This document shows, piece after piece, positions 10,457 to 24,398 of a DNA stretch of 64,000 nucleotides. The stretch covers positions 1-64,000 of the forward strand of contig NZ_CALMYP010000017.1 in NCBI RefSeq assembly GCF_937873615.1. Direction: 5' to 3'. Made by a program: the position numbers and the translations under genes. How positions within the stretch are numbered: position 1 is the stretch's first letter; each line of letters begins with the position of its first letter. The notes under the pieces were generated by a model. It searched no databases, was not told the DNA's origin, and saw nothing but the letters and a program-made list of their open reading frames with translations. This stretch comes from an uncultured Paracoccus sp. Lineage in GTDB: Bacteria; Pseudomonadota; Alphaproteobacteria; Rhodobacterales; Rhodobacteraceae.

Positions 10457-10705
10457 TTATTTGTCTTGCAGATAATCGAGCACCGGCTGCGCCGCAGCCC
10501 GGCTTTCATCCAGCAATGCCTGCACCTCGTCGCGCGACAGCGCGCGATGGTCGCCGTCGCCCGTCGCCTCCTCCGGGACCAGATAGCCGACCAGTTGCGA
10601 ATTTTTCAGGATCGCCACCGGCTTGCCGCCAGAGCGTTCCAGCACCTTATGCGGCTCGCGCAGTTCGGTCATGGTGCAGATATGGTTGGTCAGCAGACGG
10701 GTCAT
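10457..10705 (-). CDS. phd: Phd/YefM-type antitoxin
   Basis: 82-residue partner of the Doc toxin. The N-terminal part (CTMTELREPHKVLERSGGKPVAILKNSQLVGYLVP) has the Phd/YefM DNA-binding fold, in which the antitoxin represses its own operon. The C-terminal helical stretch (ALLDESRAAAQPVLDYLQ) would bind and neutralise the toxin. I chose ATG at 10703-10705 because AAAGGA sits 7 bases upstream; a longer frame from 10738 has no such support. The AT-rich segment 10706-10760 is the likely self-regulated promoter. Confidence 0.88.
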   Translation of the reverse strand: MTRLLTNHICTMTELREPHKVLERSGGKPVAILKNSQLVGYLVPEEATGDGDHRALSRDEVQALLDESRAAAQPVLDYLQDK

Positions 10706-10759
10706 GGTGCGTCCTTTCAGATCACCATTATATTGCACATTTCAGTTTATATTTCAATG

Positions 10760-11419
10760 TCATTCCGGTTCGGCCAGCCGCGCCTCCCACATCTTCTGGA
10801 AGGCCGGGCGGGCCTGCGCATCCGCCAGCCACTGATGCAGGGCCGGGAACTGTTCCATCAGCGGACCATAGCCCTGCGCATAGCGGATGGTTTCGGCCAT
10901 GGCGATATCGGCCAATGTGAAGCGGGCGCCGACCAGATAGCCATGCCGGGCCAGATGATCCTCGATCACGCGGAACGGTCGGACCAGACGTTCGGCGGCA
11001 TTGGCGATCAGGGCCTGGTCCTCACCCGACTGGGCCTGGCCGCGGCCATGCAGGAACAGCAGCGTCAGCGCGTCCGGCTCGACCGCGGTGGCGGCATAGA
11101 AACACCATTGCGACATCAGCGCGTCTTCGGCTTCATCCTTGGGGCCGAGCGGCGCGCCGTGCTTGCGCCCGAGATAGAGGTTGATGGCATAGGATTCGGT
11201 CAGCACCAGCCCGTCATCCTCGATCACCGGGATGGCACCTGCGGGCGAGAGCTTCAGGAAAGACGGCGAATGCGTGTTCAGGGCGGCACCCGACGCGTCG
11301 GGATCGGCAAGGCGATAGGCCTGAATCACCGGCACCTGTTTGAAGGGCAGGCCGATCTCGTGGCAGAGCCAGATGATGCGCGAGGCGCGCGACCGGGTGA
11401 CGCCGTGAATGGTCAGCAT
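10760..11419 (-). CDS. Glutathione S-transferase family protein
   Basis: 219 residues with a thioredoxin-fold N-terminal domain (MLTIHGVTRSRASRIIWLCHE, then the cis-Pro/glutathione-binding segment GAIPVIEDDGLVLTESYAI) and an all-helical C-terminal domain ending in FTLADIAMAETIRYAQGYG. Members conjugate or reduce with glutathione; the substrate cannot be told from sequence. I chose the ATG at 11417-11419, where the thioredoxin fold begins. The open frame continues much further upstream to 12601, but that part is antisense to ppk2. Confidence 0.9.
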   Translation of the reverse strand: MLTIHGVTRSRASRIIWLCHEIGLPFKQVPVIQAYRLADPDASGAALNTHSPSFLKLSPAGAIPVIEDDGLVLTESYAINLYLGRKHGAPLGPKDEAEDALMSQWCFYAATAVEPDALTLLFLHGRGQAQSGEDQALIANAAERLVRPFRVIEDHLARHGYLVGARFTLADIAMAETIRYAQGYGPLMEQFPALHQWLADAQARPAFQKMWEARLAEPE

Positions 11420-11560
11420 AGGGGACTCCGCTTGGTTTTCGGGCAGGTTAGGGCGGTATCTTGTCGCGGAAAAGCGGGAATGACTTGATCCAGCGCAAGG
11501 TGTGACAGTTATATGTCTGTTATGCTCATTCGGTTTATTGAAGATTGAAAGGGAAATGCG

Positions 11561-12634
11561 ATGCCTGATGACAGCCCGAACCATGCCGTTCTCTCCGAAC
11601 CTGCCGCGCCGAAGGGGGCCGAAGGTGCTGGCCCCAGGCGCTTTCCGACCGTAACCCCGGATCAGGTGCGCGCGGCCTTCGAGAGCGGCAAATATCCCTA
11701 TGCCCGCCGCATCGCCCGCAAGGGCTACGAGATCGAGAAGGCGAAGCTTCAGGCCGAACTTCTGAAGGTGCAGAAATGGGCGCAGGAGACCGGGCAGAAA
11801 TTCGTCATCCTCTTCGAGGGTCGCGATGCCGCCGGCAAGGGCGGCACCATCAAGCGCTTCAACGAACATCTCAACCCGCGTTTTGCCCGGGTCGTGGCGC
11901 TGAACAAGCCCACCGACGAAGAGCGCGGGCAATGGTACTTCCAGCGCTATATCAACCATCTGCCGACCTCGGGCGAAATGACCTTCTATGATCGCAGCTG
12001 GTATAACCGCGCCGGGGTCGAGCGGGTGATGGGCTTCTGCACCCCTTCGGAATATCTGGAATTCATGCGCCAGGCGCCGGAATTCGAACGGATGCTGGCC
12101 CGTTCGGGCATCCGGCTTTACAAATACTGGTTCTCGGTTACCCGCGAGGAGCAGCGCCGCCGCTTCAAGGCGCGCGAGACCGATCCGCTGAAGCAGTGGA
12201 AGCTGAGCCCGATCGACAAGGCATCGCTGGGGAAATGGGACGAATATACCGAGGCGAAAGAGGCGATGTTCTTCTATACCGACACCGCCGACGCGCCCTG
12301 GGTCATCGTGAAGTCGAACGACAAGAAGCGGGCGCGGCTGAACTGCATGCGGCATTTCCTGTCGACGCTGGATTATCCCGGCAAGGACCCCTCTGTTGCC
12401 ACGCCGCCCGATCCGCTGATCGTCGGACAGGCCAGCCATGTCGTGCATGGCATGTCGCATATCCTCGATGCCAGCAAGCCGCCGCAGGCTGCGACAGAGG
12501 CGGAAAAGCCGCGCGGGGAAACTGCACAGAAGACCGTGAAAAAGGCCGCGCCGGAAGCGGCAAAGGATGCGAAGCCCGAGGTTAAAGCCGCAGCACCGCA
12601 AGGGGCGAATGGCGCAACGCCCAGCAAGGGATAA
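11561..12634 (+). CDS. ppk2: Polyphosphate kinase 2, one-domain type
   Basis: Transfers phosphate between polyphosphate and nucleotides. The P-loop GRDAAGKGG is at 87-95, followed by the lid/Walker B region FYDRSWYNRAGVERVMGF, then KYWFSVTREEQRRRF and DPLKQWKLSPID, all conserved in PPK2. One PPK2 domain of about 230 residues fits class I or II. The last ~60 residues are a low-complexity Ala/Lys/Pro/Glu tail (EKPRGETAQKTVKKAAPE and similar), absent from minimal PPK2 enzymes and likely disordered. Convergent with pyrD, with a strong shared hairpin between. Confidence 0.93.
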   Translation: MPDDSPNHAVLSEPAAPKGAEGAGPRRFPTVTPDQVRAAFESGKYPYARRIARKGYEIEKAKLQAELLKVQKWAQETGQKFVILFEGRDAAGKGGTIKRFNEHLNPRFARVVALNKPTDEERGQWYFQRYINHLPTSGEMTFYDRSWYNRAGVERVMGFCTPSEYLEFMRQAPEFERMLARSGIRLYKYWFSVTREEQRRRFKARETDPLKQWKLSPIDKASLGKWDEYTEAKEAMFFYTDTADAPWVIVKSNDKKRARLNCMRHFLSTLDYPGKDPSVATPPDPLIVGQASHVVHGMSHILDASKPPQAATEAEKPRGETAQKTVKKAAPEAAKDAKPEVKAAAPQGANGATPSKG

Positions 12635-12641
12635 GAAGCCG

Positions 12642-12672
12642 GGCCGGGCGGACGCGCACCGTCCGCCCGGCC
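12642..12672. terminator. Bidirectional terminator between ppk2 and pyrD
   Basis: Perfect 12-base inverted repeat GGCCGGGCGGAC / GTCCGCCCGGCC with a 7-base loop, centred in the 51-base gap between two convergent genes. There is no long T-run on either side. Confidence 0.7.
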
Positions 12673-12685
12673 TGACCGGTCATCG

Positions 12686-13747
12686 TTACAGCCAGTCCTC
12701 GACCCCGGTTCCGGTCAGTTCCGACAGGCTGGTCAGCCCTTCCTCGGCGGCGCGCTGATCGAGGCCGCGGGCGATATCCTCAGCCAGCGAAAAGCCCTGA
12801 TAGATCAGCGCCGAGTAAAGCTGGATCGCGCTCGCACCGGCGCGGAGTTTCTGCCAGGAATCATCGACCGAGCCGACGCCGCCGACACCGATCAGCGGGA
12901 TATGCCCGCCGGTCATGCGGTAAAGCCGGGCTAGAACCCGGGTCGAGCGCTCGAAAAGCGGGCGACCCGACAGCCCGCCCGCCTCGGAGGCCTGGCGATC
13001 CGACAGCCCGTCGCGCGAAAGCGTCGTATTGGTGGCGATGATCGCGTCGATGCCGGTGGCCTTGGCGACATTGGCGATATCGGCCAGACCGGCATCGTCC
13101 AGATCGGGCGCGATCTTCAGAAAGACCGGGCGTCGTGCAGGCAGGGCGTCGCGCGCGGCGATCACGCCTTTCAGCAGTTCCGCCAGTGCTTCGGCCCCCT
13201 GCAGATCGCGCAGCTTCTCGGTATTGGGAGAGGAGACGTTGACGGTCAGGAAATCGGCCGACATGCCGGCGATGCGCACGACCTCGGCAAAATCGGCGGC
13301 GCGGTCGGCGCTGTCCTTGTTGGCACCGATATTCAGCCCGACCGGAATGCCGGGGCGGCGGGCCGACAGGCGGGCGGCAATCGCCTCGGCTCCGTCATTG
13401 TTGAAGCCGAAACGGTTGATGATCGCCCGATCCGCGCTCAGCCGGAACAGGCGCGGTTTCGGATTGCCGGGCTGCGGGCGCGGGGTTGCGGCGCCGCATT
13501 CGACAAAGCCGAAACCCACCCCCATCAGCCGCCCGACAACGCGGGCATTCTTGTCGAAGCCCGCCGCCAGCCCGACCGGGTTGGGCAGGTCCAGCCCCGC
13601 CAGCCGGCACCGCAGCCGTGGCGAGGTGACCGGGCTGCCGGGCATCGGCACCAGCCCGCTGGCCAGTGCCTTCAGCGACAGGTCATGCGCGGCCTCCGGC
13701 TGCATCCGGTGCAAGAGGCCAAGGCCAAGGCGTTCGATGGGCTTCAT
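12686..13747 (-). CDS. pyrD: Dihydroorotate dehydrogenase (quinone), class 2
   Basis: Membrane-associated flavoenzyme that oxidises dihydroorotate to orotate in pyrimidine synthesis, passing electrons to quinone. The N-terminal amphipathic extension ([25 protein letters not shown]) and FMN-barrel motifs mark class 2: [60 protein letters not shown] (region of the catalytic Ser) and [12 protein letters not shown]. 353 residues. It overlaps the upstream DUF952 gene by 4 bases, so the two are probably co-translated. Confidence 0.96.
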   Translation of the reverse strand: MKPIERLGLGLLHRMQPEAAHDLSLKALASGLVPMPGSPVTSPRLRCRLAGLDLPNPVGLAAGFDKNARVVGRLMGVGFGFVECGAATPRPQPGNPKPRLFRLSADRAIINRFGFNNDGAEAIAARLSARRPGIPVGLNIGANKDSADRAADFAEVVRIAGMSADFLTVNVSSPNTEKLRDLQGAEALAELLKGVIAARDALPARRPVFLKIAPDLDDAGLADIANVAKATGIDAIIATNTTLSRDGLSDRQASEAGGLSGRPLFERSTRVLARLYRMTGGHIPLIGVGGVGSVDDSWQKLRAGASAIQLYSALIYQGFSLAEDIARGLDQRAAEEGLTSLSELTGTGVEDWL

Positions 13748-14079
13748 GGCAGCGCTCCGATCTCGTGGCCGTTGGGGCCGTGGGGCAAGGGACGCGACCA
13801 GAGGACCTCATCCAGCCGCAAGGCCCGGTAGAGATGCGGAAACAGCGCCCCGCCGCGCGACGGCTCCCACCGCAGGGCATCGCTCAGCGCCTCGGCCTCG
13901 CAGGCCAGCAGCCATAACCCGTCTTCACCGGAAAAGTGCTTTTCCAGCGTGCCGGACAAGGTTTCGGCGGTCGAGAAATGAATATAGCCATCGGCCAGGT
14001 CGACCGGCGCGCCCGTCGTCGACCACTGGTCCTGGAATTGCCGCCATTCCGGGCCGCGAAGCACTTTATAGATCATCAT
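13744..14079 (-). CDS. DUF952-domain protein
   Basis: 111-residue protein with the DUF952 pattern: [10 protein letters not shown] at the start, [11 protein letters not shown] in the middle and [13 protein letters not shown] near the end. The fold resembles ADP-ribosyl-handling or RNA 2'-phosphotransferase-like proteins, but the biochemical role of DUF952 is unknown. It overlaps pyrD by 4 bases and is the first gene of the pair, a neighbourhood that suggests no clear function. Confidence 0.85.
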   Translation of the reverse strand: MMIYKVLRGPEWRQFQDQWSTTGAPVDLADGYIHFSTAETLSGTLEKHFSGEDGLWLLACEAEALSDALRWEPSRGGALFPHLYRALRLDEVLWSRPLPHGPNGHEIGALP

Positions 14080-14241
14080 GGCGTGTATTTCCGCTGTTGA
14101 TGGGGCATGGTCAAGGGGGCTGCGCCTCTACACCCGTTTGCGATCACTCGCGATGCTTTCGGCGTTTGACCTGACGCGTCAAGCGCGGCAATCTGTCACC
14201 ATCGCGATGGCGCGTGCGCGTCCCCGAACATGGAGTATCCG

Positions 14242-15864
14242 ATGACCAAGACCCGCCTCATGGCCTCGGCCGCAGCCCTGGCACTTTCAGCCGGTGCGGC
14301 GCAAGCCGAATATGTGCTGCATGTGCTGCATACCAACGATGTTCACAGCCGTGTCGAGGAGATCAACAAATACGATTCCACCTGCGACGAGGAAACCTCG
14401 GCGGCGGGCGAATGCTTTGGCGGCGTGGCCCGGATCGCCACCAAGGCCAGGGAGCTGATGGATCAGATCGCAGCCGAGGGTGGCAATGTCGTCCTACTGG
14501 ACGCGGGCGATCAGTATCAGGGCAGCCTGTTCTATACGACCTACAAGGGCAAGGAAGTGGTCGAGTTCATGACCGCCATCGGCTATGACGCCATGGCCGT
14601 CGGCAACCATGAATTCGACGATGGCGATGAGGGGCTGGCGGTGCTGGCCGAGGGGGTCGCCTTTCCGGTCGTTTCGGGCAATCTCGACCTCAGCCAGAAC
14701 AACCGCCTGAAAGACATTGTCGATGGATCGGCGGTGCTGGAGGTTGGCGGCCAGAAGATCGGCATCGTCTCGGTACTCGCGACGGATACGCCGGAAACCG
14801 CCGCGCCATCGGACAGCGTGATCTTCCAGGACGAGATCGAGGCATTGACCGCCGATGCGCAGGACCTGACCGATGCCGGTGTCGACAAGATTCTGGCGCT
14901 GACCCATGTCGGCTATCTGAAGGATCAGGAACTCGCCGCGAAAGTGCCGGGCGTCGATGCCGTGATCGGCGGGCACAGCCATACGCTGCTGGGTGACATG
15001 GAAGGTGCGGCCGGCCCCTATCCGACCATGATCGCGGGCGCAGGCGGTGCCGAGGTTCCGGTCGTCACCGCTTACGCCTATTCGAAATATCTCGGCCATC
15101 TGGTCCTGACCTTCGACGATGCCGGCAATCTGGTGAAGGCCGAAGGCGCTCCGGTGCTGCTTGACGCCTCGGTCACGCCGGACGAGGCGATCACCGCGAA
15201 GATCAAGGAGCTTGGCGCCCCCATCGAGGAGTTGAAGAACAGGATCGTCGCCGAGACCAAGGCCGAGATCAATGCCGACCGCGATATCTGCCGGGCGCGC
15301 GAATGCGTCATGGGCAGCCTTGTCGCCGATGCGATGCTGGACCGGGTCAAGGATCAGGGCGTGACCATCGCCATCCAGAATGGCGGCGGGCTGCGCGCCT
15401 CGATCGATGCCGGGCCGATCTCGATGGGCGAGATCATCTCGGTCCTGCCGTTCCAGAACACGCTGGCGACCTTCAAGCTGAAGGGCGCCGATGTTGTCGC
15501 GGCGCTGGAAAACGGCGCCAGCCAGATCGAGGAACAGGCCGGCCGCTTCGCCCAGGTAGCGGGGCTGAAATACACGCTCGATCCCGCAGCCGAGCCGGGC
15601 AGCCGGATCAGCGAGGTGCTGGTGATGGACGGCGATGCCTGGGTGCCCATCGATCCAGAGGCAGAATACGGTGTGGTGTCGAACAACTACATGCGCACGG
15701 GCGGAGACGGCTATGCGATCTTCGAGACCAATGCCATCGACGCCTATGATTTCGGCCCCGACCTTGCCGATGTGCTGGTCGAATATATTGTCAACCAGGG
15801 TGCGGATTTTGCTGCCGCCACAGATGGCCGCATCACGGTGACAGAGGGGGCCGCAGCGCAGTAA
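14242..15864 (+). CDS. Periplasmic bifunctional metallophosphatase / 5'-nucleotidase
   Basis: Exported enzyme of the UshA family that dephosphorylates nucleotides outside the cytoplasm. The signal peptide ends at AGAAQA-EYVLH. The N-terminal dimetal phosphatase domain has HTNDVHSR, DAGDQYQGS, VGNHEFDDG, LTHVGY and GGHSHT; the C-terminal nucleotide-binding domain has IQNGGGLRASI, ISVLPFQNTL and NYMRTGGDGY. About 540 residues. The ATG at 14242 has GGAG 6 bases upstream; the ATG at 14230 overlaps that Shine-Dalgarno and is unlikely. The gene stands alone. Confidence 0.93.
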   Translation: MTKTRLMASAAALALSAGAAQAEYVLHVLHTNDVHSRVEEINKYDSTCDEETSAAGECFGGVARIATKARELMDQIAAEGGNVVLLDAGDQYQGSLFYTTYKGKEVVEFMTAIGYDAMAVGNHEFDDGDEGLAVLAEGVAFPVVSGNLDLSQNNRLKDIVDGSAVLEVGGQKIGIVSVLATDTPETAAPSDSVIFQDEIEALTADAQDLTDAGVDKILALTHVGYLKDQELAAKVPGVDAVIGGHSHTLLGDMEGAAGPYPTMIAGAGGAEVPVVTAYAYSKYLGHLVLTFDDAGNLVKAEGAPVLLDASVTPDEAITAKIKELGAPIEELKNRIVAETKAEINADRDICRARECVMGSLVADAMLDRVKDQGVTIAIQNGGGLRASIDAGPISMGEIISVLPFQNTLATFKLKGADVVAALENGASQIEEQAGRFAQVAGLKYTLDPAAEPGSRISEVLVMDGDAWVPIDPEAEYGVVSNNYMRTGGDGYAIFETNAIDAYDFGPDLADVLVEYIVNQGADFAAATDGRITVTEGAAAQ

Positions 15865-15930
15865 GCCTGTCCAGACCCCATGATCGCGGTATGAGGCAAC
15901 CGGGCCGGCGCCGAGCTTCGAGAATGGGGT

Positions 15931-19562
<3,632 letters not shown>

Positions 19563-19566
<4 letters not shown>

Positions 19567-20273
19567 AACTACGCGTCGCCAGCTATAACCTGCACAAGGG
19601 TCGCGGCCTGACCGGCCCGCATGCGCCCGAGCGCAATCTTGAAGTCATCGCCGGCATGGGCGCCGATATCGTCGCCCTGCAGGAGGTCGATTTCCGCTTT
19701 GGCGCCCGGCCCGAGGCGCTGCCGCGCAAGCTGATCCGCGAGATGACCGGGCTGGTGCCGGTGCAGATGCGCACCACTGGCGAGACCTCGCTTGGCTGGC
19801 ACGGCCAGCAGGTGCTGATGCGGCCCGATCTTGCCGAAACCGCCAGCATCCGCCGCCTGCCCCTGCCGGGGATCGAGCCACGGGGGGCTTTGGCGGTCCG
19901 AGTCGCCGGGCTGACCCTGATCGGGGTGCATCTGGGGCTGGCGCGCTCATCGCGTCGGGCGCAATTGGCGCGGCTGATCGCCAAGGCCTCGCGCCTGTCG
20001 GGCGATGCGGTGATGCTGATGGGCGATTTCAACGAATGGCGCGACGACCGGGGGCTGGAAGCGCTGAACACGCTTCATATCATCGCCCCCGGCCCCAGCT
20101 ATCCGGCGCCGATGCCGCGCCTGCGCCTTGACCGGGTGGCGGTATCCCAAGGCGTCGAGGTTCTGTCTACCGGGGTCGAGGACAACCGGCTGGCGCGGCA
20201 GGCCTCGGACCATCTGCCGATCTGGATCGAAATCCGCCTGCCCGCAGCCGCGCCCGAGGCGTTTGCCGGCTAA
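19563..20273 (+). CDS. Endonuclease/exonuclease/phosphatase (EEP) family protein
   Basis: 236 residues with the EEP metal-dependent hydrolase motifs in order: RVASYNLHKG (Asn), IVALQEVDFRFG (metal-binding Glu), TLIGVHLGLA, MLMGDFNEWRD (catalytic Asp-x-Asn) and RQASDHLPIWIEI (Asp-His pair). The family includes nucleases and phosphodiesterases; the substrate is unclear. The ATG at 19563 overlaps the selO stop (ATGA), implying coupled translation; the longer frame to 19332 lies inside selO. There is no signal peptide. Confidence 0.88.
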
Positions 20274-21611
<1,338 letters not shown>

Positions 21612-21633
21612 GGCAACGGCCAGGACCATCTGG

Positions 21634-21662
21634 AAAAGGGGCGCGATTTGCGCCCCTTTTTT
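21634..21662 (+). terminator. Intrinsic terminator of eno
   Basis: Perfect 11-base stem AAAAGGGGCGC / GCGCCCCTTTT with a 5-base loop, running into a T-tract (six T's), 22 bases after the eno stop. This is the most convincing rho-independent terminator in the window. Confidence 0.93.
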
Positions 21663-22124
21663 CGTTCAGGCATCGCGCCAAAGCCCGACATTCTGCCGCC
21701 GCATTCCATCCTGCGACGTTCTGCCGCAGAGCCGCCCACGCCATTCCGGCACGCCAGAACGGGCGAAAAACACTGTCGACAGCCAATCTGCATCAAAATT
21801 GTCCGGCCAATGTGTCAAGATTGTATCTGGAATCATGTTAACCGGTTTTGACGACATAAATTAACCATGATAGGTTGATTTTTGTAATGATCTCCAAGGA
21901 AATCATGCTTTTCGGCATCATCCTTTGTTAATTATTCTGTCTGGAATTCGGATCGTGTAATCCGAGGTCCAATTGCACAAATGGTTATTATCGGTGGAGC
22001 TGAATTCCTTCCGATATTTCGTTGCAACTGTTCCGTTATCTGTACATCGACATGTGATCAGGCATCCGTTTGCCCTGATCTCCTCTGCTGTTTTTCGATC
22101 AGGATTTTAATAACAGGAGCCAGC
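21663..22124 (+). promoter_or_regulatory. AT-rich regulatory stretch before the RTX-Hint gene
   Basis: About 460 bases without a gene, clearly richer in A+T than the flanks from about 21780 onward. It holds the palindrome AACCGGTT (21840-21847) and a related dyad AACC-ATGATA-GGTT (21863-21876), 16 bases apart, which could be binding sites for one regulator. AGGAG at 22115-22119 is the Shine-Dalgarno for the ATG at 22125. I cannot place a promoter with confidence. Confidence 0.45.
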
Positions 22125-23579
22125 ATGGTCACCTATAATGGGACCCCAGGGCCCGATACATTTGCGGGCGGCGGGGAAGACGATCTCATCAATGGCCTTG
22201 ACGGCAACGATTCGCTCAGTGGTGGCGGCGGGGCCGATACCATCTATGGCGGCGCGGGCGATGACAGCCTGGACGGTCTGGGGGGTGTTGACTATCTCGA
22301 CGGCGGCGACGGCAACGACCTGCTTTTTCAAAGCCTGAACGCGAGCGGCGAACCCGCTGGCGACACGATGATCGGCGGCGCCGGAAACGATACGCTTTCA
22401 ATCGCCGACAGCAGCGTTGCTGGCTACGCTTATTACGTGGACCTTTCGACTGGCACGGGGAATTTCAACAAGGTTTATGACGGTATCGAAAATGTCATCG
22501 GCGGCAATATGGATGACACGCTGACCGGCAATGACGAGGCGAATCTTCTGGATGGCGGTGCCGGAAACGACATTATCGACGGTCGCGGTGGAAATGACAC
22601 GCTGACAGGCGGGGATGGAGATGACGAATTCTTAGTCGCAACGGGCGATGATACCATTACCGATTTCGGCCTGGGCGAAAGCGGTTCGGGCGATGATGGA
22701 AATTCGGATAATAACGACTTCATTGACCTGTCCGGTTATTACAATCAGGCGAATTACGATGCCGCTGTCGCCAGCGGCGATATAGACCCGGATGTTATTG
22801 GCAACCCGCTTACCTGGATGCGGGCCGATCAGGCGGATGACGGCATTCTGAACGATACGGCAGCCGGCTGGGACGCGGATAACAGCCTGACGATCCAGAA
22901 CGGCGGCAGTGCTGTTGCGGGCGATGTCCTGACCACTGACCGGACCGGGGTGACCTGCTATGCAACTGGCACGCTGATCACCACACCTGACGGCCCGCGT
23001 CCGGTCGAGAGTCTGAAGGTCGGCGATCTGGTGATGACGCTGGACAACGGCGCCAAGCCGGTGCTCTGGATCGGGCGCCGCAAGCTGACGGCACGCGAGT
23101 TGGACAAGAAACCCAACCTGCGCCCCATTCGTATCGCCGCAGGCGCACTTGGCAAGGGGCTGCCCCGCCGCGATCTGATCGTATCGCCTCAGCACCGGAT
23201 CATGGTTGAAAGCCGGATCGTCGAACGCATGTTCGGAACCCGACAGATCCTCGCGGCCGCGAGCGCATTCCTTGCCCTCAAGGGCGTCTCCCAGATCGAG
23301 GACGCGGAAGCTGTCGAATACATCCACTTCCTGTGCGATCAGCACGAAATCGTCTTTGCCGAGGGGCTCGCGTCGGAGTCCCTCTACACCGGGGCAGAGG
23401 CGCTGAAATCGCTGTCGATCGAGGCGCGGCAGGAAGTTTTCGGACTATTTCCTGAACTGCAAGAAATGGATGCGGACAGCCTGCCCCGCGCGGCCCGCAC
23501 CTTCAGCAAGACCAGAAAGGCAGAGAAGGTCGTCGCAAGGCACATGGCGAACGGTGCCGAGTTGGTCGCCATGTACTGA
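22125..23579 (+). CDS. RTX-repeat protein with C-terminal Hint domain
   Basis: 484 residues. Positions 10-180 carry hemolysin-type calcium-binding nonapeptides (GGGGADTIYGGAGDDSL, GGDGNDLL, GGAGNDTLS, GGAGNDIIDGRGGNDTLTGGDGDDEF) that would fold as a Ca2+-stabilised beta-roll. A linker with WMRADQADDG follows. A Hint_2 domain starts at Cys278 (CYATGTLITTPDG), with VGDLVMT, WIGRRKL, IVSPQHRIMV and ESLYTGAEALKSL, closely paralleling the Hint protein at 2436-3509. There is no N-terminal signal peptide, which fits type I secretion, but no type I exporter is nearby. I chose ATG 22125 (AGGAG 5 bases upstream) over a longer frame. Confidence 0.88.
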   Translation: MVTYNGTPGPDTFAGGGEDDLINGLDGNDSLSGGGGADTIYGGAGDDSLDGLGGVDYLDGGDGNDLLFQSLNASGEPAGDTMIGGAGNDTLSIADSSVAGYAYYVDLSTGTGNFNKVYDGIENVIGGNMDDTLTGNDEANLLDGGAGNDIIDGRGGNDTLTGGDGDDEFLVATGDDTITDFGLGESGSGDDGNSDNNDFIDLSGYYNQANYDAAVASGDIDPDVIGNPLTWMRADQADDGILNDTAAGWDADNSLTIQNGGSAVAGDVLTTDRTGVTCYATGTLITTPDGPRPVESLKVGDLVMTLDNGAKPVLWIGRRKLTARELDKKPNLRPIRIAAGALGKGLPRRDLIVSPQHRIMVESRIVERMFGTRQILAAASAFLALKGVSQIEDAEAVEYIHFLCDQHEIVFAEGLASESLYTGAEALKSLSIEARQEVFGLFPELQEMDADSLPRAARTFSKTRKAEKVVARHMANGAELVAMY

Positions 23580-23678
23580 GATTACCCTCCGTCGCCCCAG
23601 AGGCGCGCGGGCCGGTCCGTTCCTCCCTCTGGGACAGCCTGCGCGCCTCGCCTGACTGACGGGTCCGATAGCTGTGCT

Positions 23679-24272
23679 TCAGCCCGCTTCCGCCAGACGG
23701 GCGACATAGCGGGCGAGCGTGTCGATTTCCAGGTTGACCCTGTCGCCCGGCTTGACGCTGCCCCAGGTTGTTACTTCCCGCGTATGCGGGATCAGATTGA
23801 TGCCAAAGCGATTGCCGCTGACCTCGTTCACCGTCAGCGAGGTGCCGTTCAATGCCACGGACCCTTTCGGCGCAATGAAGCGCGCAAGCGCCGCCGGGGC
23901 TTCGAAGCTCAACCGAAGGCTGTCGCCCTCATCCTGCGCGCCGACAATTTCCGCGAGGCCGTCGACATGACCAGAGACGATATGACCTCCCAGTTCATCC
24001 CCGACCTTCAATGCCCTTTCGAGGTTGAGCCGCTTGCCTGCCATCCAGCCGTTATGGCCGATATTCGTCTTCGAGATCGTCTCGGCAGAGATATCCACAT
24101 CGAACCAGTCCTGCCCCTTTCCGACCACGGTCAGGCAGACGCCATCGCAGGCGATGGAGGCGCCCATATCGACCCCGGCCATGTCATAGCCGGTGGCAAT
24201 CCGGGCCCGCATGTCGCCACACTGGGTGACCTCGATGACCGTGCCGATATCGGTGATGATGCCCGTGAACAT
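23679..24272 (-). CDS. ribE: Riboflavin synthase, alpha chain
   Basis: Dismutates two 6,7-dimethyl-8-ribityllumazine molecules to riboflavin. It has the two tandem barrel domains of the family: MFTGIITDIGTV with DMGASIACDGVCLTV, and GHIVSGHVDGLAEI with GSVALNGTSLTVNEV. 197 residues from the ATG at 24270-24272, preceded by CAGGAG. It is separated from ribD (28973) on the same strand by three oppositely oriented capsule genes, although the two often adjoin in related genomes. No FMN riboswitch is recognisable upstream. Confidence 0.95.
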   Translation of the reverse strand: MFTGIITDIGTVIEVTQCGDMRARIATGYDMAGVDMGASIACDGVCLTVVGKGQDWFDVDISAETISKTNIGHNGWMAGKRLNLERALKVGDELGGHIVSGHVDGLAEIVGAQDEGDSLRLSFEAPAALARFIAPKGSVALNGTSLTVNEVSGNRFGINLIPHTREVTTWGSVKPGDRVNLEIDTLARYVARLAEAG

Positions 24273-24398
24273 GCCTGTCTCCTGATGCCTGCGCATCTCT
24301 GCGCCTTGCGCGTTAAGCTATTGCTGCACGCAGAGCTTTTCAACACGGGCCGAAGCTGCGACATTAGGCAACCAGTTGTTTTGCTATGTCCGGACTTC

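Noticed and set aside
10760-12601. A 613-codon version of the glutathione transferase
   Set aside because: Upstream codons are antisense to ppk2; the thioredoxin fold starts at the ATG at 11419.
24273-24398. FMN riboswitch upstream of ribE
   Set aside because: None of the conserved RFN element segments can be seen in the 126 bases before the kpsS start.
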